Below, one piece after another: positions 22,294-31,343 of a stretch of 64,000 nt of DNA. Each line of letters begins with the position of its first letter. Within the stretch, counting starts at the first letter, position 1. The notes under the pieces are model-generated. The model was not told the DNA's origin. It made no database searches and worked only from the letters and a program-made list of their open reading frames with translations. Position numbers and translations under genes: made by a program. This stretch comes from Lentinus brumalis (lineage: Eukaryota > Basidiomycota > Agaricomycetes > Polyporales > Polyporaceae): positions 868,001 through 932,000 of the forward strand of contig MARA01000012.1 of assembly GCA_001792895.1 (NCBI GenBank). The letters run 5' to 3'.

Positions 22294-22440
22294 TTATAGC
22301 ATCATGAAATGCGCCACGCCTAGGAGGAGCGAAGGAGGTAAGCCAGATCGGAGTCCGGCGAGTGTCTCGTCGAGTCCTGTATGCTGACCACGTCGATACT
22401 GGGTCCAGTCGGAGAAGAGCGGGTGTCAGGCCCAGGTACG
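22294..22440 (-). pseudogene. MYND gene 3' fragment
   Basis: Encodes only the C-terminal end of a MYND-family protein: HPLFSDWTQYRRGQHTGLDE, TLAGLRSGLPPSLLL, then a stop at 22294. It is closest to copy C. At 22428-22426 it carries the same TGA in place of Trp as copy C, followed by the same CAC codon. Similarity to the family stops at about 22440. The finger and most of the protein are absent. Confidence 0.8.
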
Positions 22441-22994
22441 ACCGGCATGTTGTACAGGGAGGCAGAGAGTGTGCCTCGGAGACGTCCTCTTCGGAAGGGC
22501 AAAGGCTGTTGCGATGCGTGAGACTCCGAGTCGTCACGGGGCAATCCGCGGGTTATCTTTGGTCAACAAGATGGAGGGTGCGAAGCGCAGCAGCAATCGG
22601 TCTGGTGAAAGAGACCTGCGCCGCTCTGGACTGTCGAGATGTGAGTATGTAAAGATTTGGGTCTCACAATCGCGAGCATCCAAGCGTGGACCCCCGGCAC
22701 AGCACCGAGTTCGTTAAAAGACTCCGTTTCATTGCATTGAAAGACATTTGATAGAGTAAGGTTGTATGTCTAGCACAAACACTAGGCAGCGTGCGTTCGT
22801 AGGGTGTTTCGAGATCTGGGACTATCAGTAGAGATACCCGTAGGTGACGATAAAGTCTTACCTGGCGCATGAGGCCTGAGGCCTGAGGCCTGAGGACCGA
22901 TGTCGGAGAGAGCGAACCGGGCTCACAGAATGCGGAAGAACAGCATCAGCTCGGGGACCGTGACTCCTCTCTGACTTCTGAGTGTTGGTCGGAA
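22441..22994. other. No gene recognised
   Basis: Apart from a short direct repeat (GAGGCCTGAGGCCTGAGGCC near 22870-22892) I see no structure or coding signal. Confidence 0.45.
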
Positions 22995-23015
22995 TCGGCC
23001 CGAGCGCCGAGGCGC
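22995..23015 (+). promoter_or_regulatory. GC-rich palindrome upstream of MYND copy B
   Basis: TCGGCCCGAGCGCCGAGG, 138 bp before the start codon to its first base. Same core as copy A. Confidence 0.55.
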
Positions 23016-23132
23016 TCTGAACCGTGTCCTAAAGTTTGTGATTTCCACGGTCTCCATTTCATGCACGACCATCGCCGTCCCTCCTGTCCCTCTACTGACC
23101 ACCGTCCTACCTGCCGCATTACCGCCTCAAGA

Positions 23133-24174
23133 ATGTCCATTGAAGACTCATGGGAAGGACTGTCAGTTGCGAATACTTACCCCTCGTTACGGCGCTGCCG
23201 GGAGTGTGGGCGAACGCAGGATGAGGGCCATCGACTGCAGAGGTGTACAGGATGCTTTCACGTCCTGTACTGCAGCAAGTCGTGCCAGAGGAAAGGCTGG
23301 AAAACACACAAGTGAGATACTCACCACTTCTCTGGCGGTATGCTGACATCATGGGTTGCTACGCAGGTTGACATGTCGCACCAACGCGACCACGCTAGGG
23401 GAGGTGTCGCATTCCGACTGGAACGTGGAGATGCAGAACCTCGGGTTCGAGAGCTTCTCGAACTTTTGTGATGTCTTTCAGCAATGGAAAGATGCGCACG
23501 GTTGGGCTCTCCATATGTGCGCCGCTGTTGCCGTCATGCAAAGCGGCGGCGTCGACGCATCCCAGAACCCCCAGAAAATGCTTTCGTTCTCCCTCACGCT
23601 GAGACGACCCGGGGACCTTCATTCAAATCGCAACCCGTCTCTCGTCTTTCGTGTTGAAGACCAACATCTCATTAACCTCGAGGAGCGTTTGGCGCGTGCT
23701 CCCGACTTTAGGGCGCAGTGGGAGCTCGGCGCACCCGCCCGCGCGGCCCAGAACGCGAAGTATGCAACGCATCCCCTGTTCGTTGGTATACTCCCCACTA
23801 TCTGCATCCTCCAAGAGATGCCGGCGGCAGGAGTTCACTACTTCCCCCAGTTCCGCTCCAATCCGGCTATGCGTCCCTACGCCGAGAAGCTAGCTCCGGT
23901 ACGAGACATCGTCCTGAAGGATATCCTGCACCTCGGTGTAGGCAGCATCAATGCGGGCTTCCCGTTGCGCTGCGTCCTCGGCCCACCCGAGGACGTCCTT
24001 CCTGGTCGCTTCGTCCGCAGTCATGGTACATGGACGTGGCAGCAGCTCTTCTCCGATTGGAGCCAGTATCGCCGTGGCCAGCACAGAGGACTCGATGAGA
24101 CCCTTGATGGACTGCGTTCTGGCTTACCGCCGTCGGCCCTCATTGACCTCATTCATTCCCTGGTGTTGTCGTAG
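23133..24174 (+). CDS. MYND zinc-finger protein (copy B)
   Basis: Exons 23133-23311 and 23367-24174 give 328 residues, intact. The finger reads CRECGRTQDEGHRLQRCTGC, then HVLYCSKSCQRKGWKTHK and KLTC; the intron (55 nt, phase 2) again splits the last His-Cys pair. The C-terminal part parallels copy A throughout: GWALHMCAAVAVMQSGGVDA, LGVGSINAGFPLRCVLG and GTWTWQQLFSDWSQYRRGQ. Palindrome, gene, 3' flank and opposite-strand ORF are all shared with copy A, so the unit duplicated as a block of more than 2 kb. It is intact, in contrast to its relatives C and the 22.3-kb fragment. No function beyond the MYND finger can be assigned. Confidence 0.9.
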
Positions 24175-24838
24175 GCGTTCATAGTCTTCAATCCATGGTA
24201 AGCCGTGGGTGAGCTCGCTGCAACATTCCTTTGTCTTCTACCTACAACTGACGCTGTTGACTCTTCAGAAGTATCAGCGCCGTTATCAGGGTTCGCCCTT
24301 AACCATGCTATAACGTGAACACCTCATCGTCGCACTCGATCTGCAGCTTCACTTCTTGCTCTTTCTCCGCCTCTTACGCGACGCATAGAGTGAAGACCGA
24401 ATTTTCCAGTGGCATAGACCGCGTCGACCGCATGCCCTATCTGTCCTGCCGCTGCTACCATGCCTGGACCATAACAGCCTCGACCTGGTCCGCACGCTGA
24501 GCAGCTCATATCGGATGTCTGCTCTCGCCTCTTTGGTTCATATTCACGTTTCGGCTCTCGGTTCTCCACATCCGCCTCAGCATACGTCGTCCTCTATCTC
24601 AGTTACTCTGCGTGTCTGTCTCTTTGGCCCCACCATCCGATCCGACCTGTGTTCCGTCAAGTGCTATACGATCATACATTTCCTTCAGCGGGATGATGCC
24701 GAGCACTGACCTCGCGTTACCTGCGTTAAATCATCGCTCTCGAGTCCTGGAGAGAGGTATTGCATCGGCCGTTGTCATCATGTAGATGAAGGCATGCGCT
24801 GTACAGGACTGCGTGCAGCTTCACGGCAAGCACCATCA
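24175..24838 (+). repeat. Duplicated 3' flank of MYND copy B
   Basis: Partner of 18430-19529, shorter by several deletions. See the landmarks listed there. Confidence 0.7.
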
Positions 24839-25241
24839 TCCATCACAGCTCGCCGAGCGTGAGCCTGCGCGAACGAAATCCGTACCAGCCAAGACCTTTG
24901 CCCCTGCACGCTCAGCATCCGCAGCGTTCTTGAACGCGCCCGGAGGTCTTGCGTCGAACAACCTGGCGAAGTGCATCGGAGAGTGCTGCAGCTTGGCTAT
25001 ATGGTTGTCGTAGTGCTCAAGCGTGCTCTATGACGAGCGGTAGCGCAGATTCGTCCCAAGTGTCTCCTGTAGTGTAAGGAGTTGCAGCTCTGTATGGCAG
25101 CCCTGGTAAGTCCCTGCGATTGGACCGTTCAGTGGTTACGGACGCGTGGGAGTCGTTCATGGGGAGGGGCGGGAGATGTAGAAGGCGAGCGAGGCAAGAA
25201 TTTATGACTTCGTTTGGCAACGATTCGAAAGCAACGCTCAT
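24839..25241 (-). pseudogene. Opposite-strand ORF, B side, frameshifted
   Basis: Homolog of 19530-19937. From 25241 it reads DESALPLVIEHA, then a TGA near 25017. One base over, the frame continues EHYDNHIAKLQHSPMHFARL and ARPPGAFKNAADAERAGAKV, which aligns with the A copy across the break. Family unknown. Confidence 0.45.
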
Positions 25242-25530
25242 ACCGAATTTGCCCTCGGTATACCGTATGTCCTGTCACCCGACGCGTTTCAGGTTGGTAC
25301 TCGCTCTACTTGATAGAGAAGGGCGCGAGAGGCTGAGTGGAAGTTGGTCGTCGATCACGTTGACGCAGCGTATGCATGTGTTGAGTTCGACAAGTATAAT
25401 GCATGGTGGAACACCTCGAATTCGCTTCTCGGACGTGTGAAGGATGAGAGGACCACGGTAGAGGTCATCAGCTCGTATCTATCGGATCTAGTTGACTGCG
25501 CTGATTGCGCACTAGGACCGCAGGCCCGAC
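25242..25530. other. No gene recognised
   Basis: Promoter region of hydrolase copy 1. Confidence 0.4.
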
Positions 25531-25537
25531 TATATAT
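25531..25537 (+). promoter_or_regulatory. TATA box of hydrolase copy 1
   Basis: TATATAT about 80 bp before ATG 25616. The paralog at 31344 has a TATA box at the same distance. Confidence 0.55.
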
Positions 25538-25615
25538 GTCACCGACTTCGGGGCTCGACGCTGCAGGACCTTCTCCCACTCACACCCAACGCCGCGACTC
25601 TAGTTGTCTGCTATC

Positions 25616-26977
25616 ATGAGCTACGATCCTGAGCTTGCTGCAGCACTAGCCGACAGCCCAGCGTTCACACAAGAGCCGCCTCCTCCGCCACCAGGAATAT
25701 CCGCTTGGGAGTTTTCTCGACAGCTGTCGAAAAGGCTGGGAACGCCCATCAGCGACTACTACAAAGAGCGTCTGCCCGATTGTGAGGCATTGTCAATGTA
25801 CGTCGTGGCACAGGACTGACTTCTCACTAACGTTCACGCGGCAGCGTCTCATTACACCGTGTCCGACAAACACGTCCCCGTGGAGGCGCCGAGCGGAGAA
25901 ATACCGGTAAGGTACGTTAAACCATCCGGAGGAACCGAAGACACCTTTCCGGTGCTTGTGTGGTTCCATGGAGGAGGTCAGGTAAAATGCGATCCGTGCT
26001 ACGGACGTCCCATTGACGGTGTCTCTGTTTCTTCCACAGGATTTGCGCTTGGCGACCTCGAGATGGACGACATGCATCTGCGAACGATAGCCGTCGAACT
26101 CAAGCTCGCCATCATTAATGTCGGCTACAGGTTCGTCCTCGTGGCTCGTTAATCCTGATGCTAGACTTATGATATGCCATCTCTTTGTAGGCTTGCTCCA
26201 GAGTTTCAGTTCCCGACACCGTTCGAGGACTGTTACACCGCCCTCAAATGGGTACGAAGGATTGACCTCTTTGTACTGCATGCGCACTGCTGACGTTTAC
26301 ATAGGTCGCTGAGAACGCCGTTGAACTCCAGATCGACCTCACCAAGGGCTTCATCGTCGGGGGCGACTCCGCTGGGGGAATATATCCGCCGGCATCGCTC
26401 TCAAGGCACGCGACGATCCGTTCTTTGCAGGACGCCCGCTCACCGGACAGTACCTGCTTGAACCCGCCGTCGTCCATCCTGATGCGCACCCGGAGAAATT
26501 CAAGGCCTCGCTCCGTTCTTTCGAGGAGTTCTCCAACACGCCCTTCCTGAGTAAAGAGAGCGTACTGCGTTTCTTCGGTGCGTGCTTTGTGTACTGTTCG
26601 TGGACGATCTTCTGAGGCGGCGTCCTGCAGGGGCATACAATCCCCCACCTTCCGACTTGCGTGTCTCACCGCTATTGGCAGCGTCCCATGTGGGGCTCCC
26701 TCCGGCATTCATCCAGGTCCAGGAGTGCGACCCTATCCGTGATGACGGTCTCGTATATGAGACGGTCTTGCGCGAGGCGGGCGTACCGGTGAAGCTCATA
26801 AAGTGAGTCCAAGTCGTGTTCAGTCGTTTCCTGTATATTCTAACTTGAGGCGGCGACAGGTATTCGGGCTGCTTGCACGGCTTCCACTACTCGTTCCCGA
26901 GTATCTCGGCTGCAGTCAAGTTGGATCGAGATGCTAGGGAAGGAATTCGATGGCTGCTTAGCCACAGTGGACAATAG
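25616..26977 (+). pseudogene. Alpha/beta hydrolase (HSL type), copy 1, frameshifted
   Basis: Seven exons match copy 2 in position and phase: 25616-25781, 25845-25976, 26040-26130, 26191-26251, 26305-26577, 26631-26802 and 26860-26977. N terminus: MSYDPELAAALADSPAFTQE and a run of six Pro. HGGG oxyanion motif at about 25970, nucleophile motif GDSAGG at about 26370, acid in QECDPIRDD, and catalytic His in CLHGFHYSF. These are the hormone-sensitive-lipase-type alpha/beta hydrolases (fold 3), which cleave carboxylic esters. Right after GDSAGG, at 26378-26384, one base is missing relative to copy 2, so the frame of the following ALKARDDPFFAGR block is off by one. Unless this is a sequence error the product would be truncated just past the nucleophile. 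Confidence 0.85.
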
Positions 26978-27182
26978 GCTGTATGTCAAGTTATGCGGTA
27001 GAAGAGCATGCCGCCTCACATACTTATGGTGACACCAACGCATTGCAATTGCTTGTCACACACGGGCGTACGCAATCCTTTACTTGAAGTGTCTCATTGC
27101 ACTGAGAGAGGGACAAAACAAGGATAACCCCTGTGAGACACACCTTTACGCTCATACGCATGCATGATGATGTACATCGTGT
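26978..27182. other. No gene recognised
   Basis: 3' flank of hydrolase copy 1. It contains a loose inverted pair GTGTCTCA / TGAGACAC (about 27090 and 27143). Confidence 0.4.
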
Positions 27183-27206
27183 GGCAGTCGTAGCGCTACG
27201 ACTGCC
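27183..27206. repeat. Perfect 24-bp palindrome
   Basis: GGCAGTCGTAGC followed directly by its exact reverse complement. It lies between the 3' end of hydrolase copy 1 and MYND copy D. Two-fold symmetry of this length suits a dimeric protein-binding site or an element footprint. Confidence 0.8.
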
Positions 27207-27245
27207 GTGCATCAAGGAGGACCGATGTGAGGACGGGCGGAACAC

Positions 27246-27266
27246 TCGGCCCGTGTTGAGCGCCGA
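27246..27266 (+). promoter_or_regulatory. Interrupted version of the MYND upstream palindrome
   Basis: TCGGCCCG then AGCGCCGA, the two halves of the A/B element, here split by five extra bases (TGTTG). It lies 265 bp before the start codon of copy D. The order and sequence of both halves are kept but the spacing differs, so this is weaker than the other three. Confidence 0.35.
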
Positions 27267-27510
27267 CGCCTAGCCTCGGTTTCGAAGTCCTTTCAGTGTC
27301 CTTCAACTCAACGACTCATACCACCACCTGATGCAAGCTGCGTCCCCTTACGGCACAGGGTCTTCAATTCAACACTAGGTGCGCACGAACTCTTGGGTTG
27401 GGCCTGACATTCATCGTGACTCACTGTTCCCACAGACTCGCCGGTGCGCGCGCCGCCACTAAAAATCAGCTCCAAGTGATCTGAACGTTACGCCACTTAC
27501 GGATACCAAC

Positions 27511-28583
27511 ATGAACACTGCATACGACCTCACGGCGGCCACACCTGCACTCCGGAAGTGTAGTCGCTGCGGATTGGCATCCACGGACAATCGGCGCGTA
27601 CTCAGGAAGTGCCGCGGCTGTCTCGCTGCGCCAGTTTACTGCAGTAAGGAATGTCAGCGTGCCGACTGGCCTATTCATAGGTAAGTTTCATTCCAATGCG
27701 GATGCAATATACTCACAAGAGTTCTACAAGGCTGTCGTGTACTGGTCTCAGCAAGAACCGCCGAGACTTCGTGAGTACCGGTTTCGAGCGCAGCGCACAA
27801 TCCGTTGGCTACCAGACGTCTGGCGACCTCGTCAAGGCGCTCTACGAGTTCCTCGACGCACATGAATGGGCTTTCGAGACCTCGATGATGGCCCATGCAA
27901 TCCTCACCCATGGTGTCAACCTCAGCGATCATCCTCGTGACCAAATTCTCCGCTGCCGTCTTGCTTGCACTTCAGTCCCTAACACTGGACACGGATACAA
28001 TCCTGCTCAGGGCTTCAGGATCGTCGAGTTCACTTACCACTCTGTCGAGAGCTGGATCAAGGGAGACCTCGGCACCGGCGTCGAATACCCCGATCTTGGC
28101 AAGGTTTTCACGGAAGGCTGGAAGGCGGCTCATGAGAAGTTCTCAGCAAGGCAAAAGGGCGTCGGCTGCGACCACTACGTCGGCCTACGCGCGGTCGGCT
28201 TCACAGTCGACGGCGTGCCCGCGTCTTCAATCCAGTTCATGCCGGTTTACGCCGTCACTGATGACACGCTCCCCTCGATACGAGGCGACGCACGCATCGC
28301 ACTGGAGGATCTGCTCTCCTTCTGCACGCGCAGCATCAACAGCGGCCAGTTCGTGCTGAAGCGTCCCATCCCGCCGAGGAAGGATATAGGACCATGGGAG
28401 GCCGTTCCTGGACGCTTCCTGCGCAGGGAGCAAAATTGGATATGGGAGCCTCTCTTCGAGGACTGGAGGGATTACCAGAGCGGCCGCGTCGAGTTTCCGG
28501 CGCTGTCTGTGGCACTTACGGGGCTCAAAACGCCGCCTCATGTCAGCATGTTCCTCTTCCGCGCTCTGTGGTTCCATTGGTAG
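27511..28583 (+). CDS. MYND zinc-finger protein (copy D)
   Basis: Exons 27511-27680 and 27731-28583 give 340 residues. The finger reads CSRCGLASTDNRRVLRKCRG, then CLAAPVYCSKECQRADWPIH, with the final Cys in RLSC from exon 2. There are six residues between the fourth and fifth Cys, against five in copies A and B. The C-terminal region has a family helix block (AHEWAFETSMMAHAILTHG), a stretch around NPAQGFRIVEFTYHSVESW, CTRSINSGQFVLKR, and the end signature GRFLRREQNWIWEPLFEDW. Its closest relative is the inverted copy D' at 49.7 kb, which has exactly the same length and a nearly identical last 20 residues. It appears intact. Confidence 0.9.
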
Positions 28584-28838
28584 GTTCTTGTTTCTGCGGT
28601 TGTATCCGACGTTGACCAGTTTGAACAGGTGCTAGGATTGCCTCCGAGCTCATGATATCCCCAACATTGAATCTCAATCTTGTATGTATGCTATACCGGA
28701 AGGATTACAGAACGGTGGATGTACCATTGGTTGACCCAGTGACGAATGAATGCGACCTAGAGCTATCCCGAGACAAGTTGCCTTGTCAAGTACAGGACAC
28801 TCCTCCGTCAAGCACAGAATCTTCGTAGGCATGGTTTT
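28584..28838. other. No gene recognised
   Basis: 3' flank of copy D. Confidence 0.4.
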
Positions 28839-28935
28839 CCTGGTCTCGTACCCACTCGTTGTAATTTTGCACCCCGGCCAGTGTTATTTGCGGTGGCCGG
28901 GGTGCGAAAGTACGACGGGTGGGTACGAGACCAGG
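28839..28935. repeat. 42-bp inverted repeat with 13-bp loop
   Basis: The left arm 28839-28880 begins CCTGGTCTCGTACCCACT. The right arm 28894-28935 is its reverse complement with four mismatches, all in the middle of the arm. The loop is GTGTTATTTGCGG. The whole 97-bp unit would form a near-perfect hairpin as RNA or single-stranded DNA. No clear target duplication is seen at the edges. Confidence 0.85.
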
Positions 28936-29322
28936 TTCTCCTTGAGTCTCCTCCTCTGGCCGGCAACCCGGACTGCCCGGCCCGGGACATCGCGTCGGCG
29001 CTTACGCACTCTTGAAATCAGTCTCCCAACTTTCGAGACGACCTGCCTCTTACTGTACTGCTTTGCGCTCATAGTCTTCGAAGTTGCTTCCAATCCAACT
29101 AGAGACTGGTCGGAAAATTGCCATCTCAACATCGTCTGTGCTTGCCTTACTGGATCGACACGGTGCAGGACGATCGGGTTGCGCGTAGTAACGACTGGAT
29201 TTGGGACTGCGTGGTGAGACGCCTCGTCTCTCCCACATAAGTACAACTTCTGACTGCAATCGGACTCTCGCACAGGCACTACTGGTGCATCTTCTTGGCA
29301 GATTTGCTGAGGCCCGGCTCCC
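28936..29322. other. No gene recognised
   Basis: Upstream of copy E. Antisense open frames across 28884-29598 have no family motif. Confidence 0.4.
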
Positions 29323-30365
29323 ATGGACTTCGCCTTTTCCTGTTGGCAGCCCATACCGCTCCACCGCTGCCAAAACTGCCACAAAGCGGCGGGTCCGGAA
29401 CAGAAGTTGAGAAGATGCGGTGGCTGTCATGATGGGCCAGCATACTGCAGCAAAGAGTGTCAGAAAGCTCAGTGGCCGCACCACAAGTGAGTCATGGAAA
29501 TCGACTGCCATCTGTCCTTTGCATGACCAGCGTGTGTCCGATCGCGTGTCATTATCCAGGACTGCATGCCGCGACTTCAGCAACAAGAACTTCAACACTG
29601 TATTTTGAGACGGCCGCCCTCCACCAGGCTACACTTCTACAAGCGAGTTAAAGAAAGCCATGAACGACTTTGTCCAAACGCACGCTTGGGCCCTTGAGAC
29701 AGCCGCGAAGACTCTCGCTTTGGGTGTCTTGGGGCCTCGATTACCTCAACCACGCCTCGGACGGTATCTCGCGCTTCGTGTTCGAGTCTAACGCCACGGC
29801 CGACGGACCGCGACGCAACCCGGCTCGGTCGTTCAAGCTCATTGACCTCAAGTTGGTCGGCATCGAGACATGGTGCGAGAATGGACAGACGAAAGCAGAG
29901 GTAGCGGAGATGTTGGCCGAAATCCGAAGGAAAGCAATCGGTCACTTCACTCGGCAGATCCCAGATCGTCCCCCGCAGGGTGTCCTGCAAGTCGCATACC
30001 AGATTTGCGGTGAGCGGGCGACGCACTGGCAGTGCTTCCCCCAGTACCAGCTACCGAGTCCCATCCCGCCGCCCCCGCTCAAGGGTCCCGAATTCGCGGA
30101 CTCGTTCAGAGATCTCATCACCCTCTGGACCGAAAGCGTAAATGGCTGTTATCCCTTCCGCTGGTTGCGCGGAAGGGGCCCTTTCGCATACCCCGGCCGT
30201 TATACGCACACGAAGCACCAGTGGACCTGGGAACCGCTGTTCACGAACTGGGAAGACCACCGGCAGGGTCGCGCGAACTATCCAACGTTGACCGCCCTGA
30301 ACGACCTGCGATCTGGTCAGACTCCCGACCAACTGATGTGGCTAATCTCGCTCTTCAACTGTTGA
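29323..30365 (+). pseudogene. MYND zinc-finger gene (copy E), broken
   Basis: Exon 1 (29323-29486) encodes MDFAFSCWQPIPLHRCQNCH and a finger continuing RRCGGCHDGPAYCSKECQKA, ending HHK. A 73-nt intron follows; exon 2 (from 29560) supplies TAC with the last Cys. Then an in-frame TGA at 29606-29608 stops the frame. Beyond it the same frame resumes with GYTSTSELKKAMNDFVQTHA and TAAKTLAL, then shifts by one base near 29725-29740 into SNATADGPRRNPARSFKLID. From there it reads cleanly to 30365 through YPGRYTHTKHQWTWEPLFTN. Two independent lesions make this a pseudogene. It is closest to copies D, D' and G (six residues between the fourth and fifth Cys; shared NPAR block). Confidence 0.85.
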
Positions 30366-31258
30366 CTGTCGCATGTGGGTCTGCACAGCGCTCGTCTCTC
30401 CTCCGCCGCTTGTCTGAATAGGTCAGACCGGTGCTTGTACCCTATATTTCGCTGGCGATATCTCATCGTTGTCGTGTGTAACAGCAGCTTGAGTAGCTAG
30501 ATTACTAACTTGGCCACTCCTATGGGCATGTTTCCGTTCAGGACTAGTGAGTGAGTCCATTATGTACGTCCTGCCAGTGAATTTTGCGAGGTTGCGGCAG
30601 AGGTGTTGACCAGTACATACAGGTGCCGGGCTCTTGCTGGCTTCATGACGCGTCAGTGTTTATGAGTTGTATGCGTACCGTTCAACGCGAACCATTCCTT
30701 TCTGTCCAACGCAATGATAGTCACACACCTCCCGAGTATCGGGTAAGGTGAGTCTTGTCGCAACATCTCCTATCCGTCAGTCACCGAGCTAGCAACTAGG
30801 AGCAAGCCGGGAAACGAGAGAACAGCCCGTCTCCACATCACAATCCTTTTGTCAACAGTTTGATCGTAGTCTTGTGTTGCTTTGCGCGATCTACCCGCTT
30901 GAGTCCGAAGAGGTGCGCCCGAGACACGATCGTGTCTGAACCATAGCGCAAGATCTCTGAGCGAGCTCACGTGGCCGCGCACAGACGACGAGCTGTCATT
31001 GTCCATCATGTTCAGACTAACAGGCGAGCTGCATGGGATCAGTCGGCCTTCGTCGCTGTGGGACGCGCAGGGCCTTCTCCTGCTTCTCCCTTTGTACTGC
31101 CACTTCTGATCGTCTCAGGCTTCCTATCATTCGAATGCAAGAATCATGCGGCTGAAGACGCGATGTGAATCCCTCGACATTGCGTATTGATCCTGGTATC
31201 CCATAGATTACGGCACACTATGGCTCGGGCCGGCCGCAGGGCACTGATCGCAAGTTGC
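30366..31258. other. No gene recognised
   Basis: Intergenic region before hydrolase copy 2. No conserved frame or repeat seen. Confidence 0.45.
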
Positions 31259-31266
31259 CTATATAA
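31259..31266 (+). promoter_or_regulatory. TATA box of hydrolase copy 2
   Basis: CTATATAA about 80 bp upstream of ATG 31344, matching the spacing in copy 1. Confidence 0.55.
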
Positions 31267-31343
31267 CATGCCCACCCCGGGAATCGCCACCGCAGAACGG
31301 TCCCACCTGTCAAACCCACCGCCGAGACAACGTCTCTATCACC

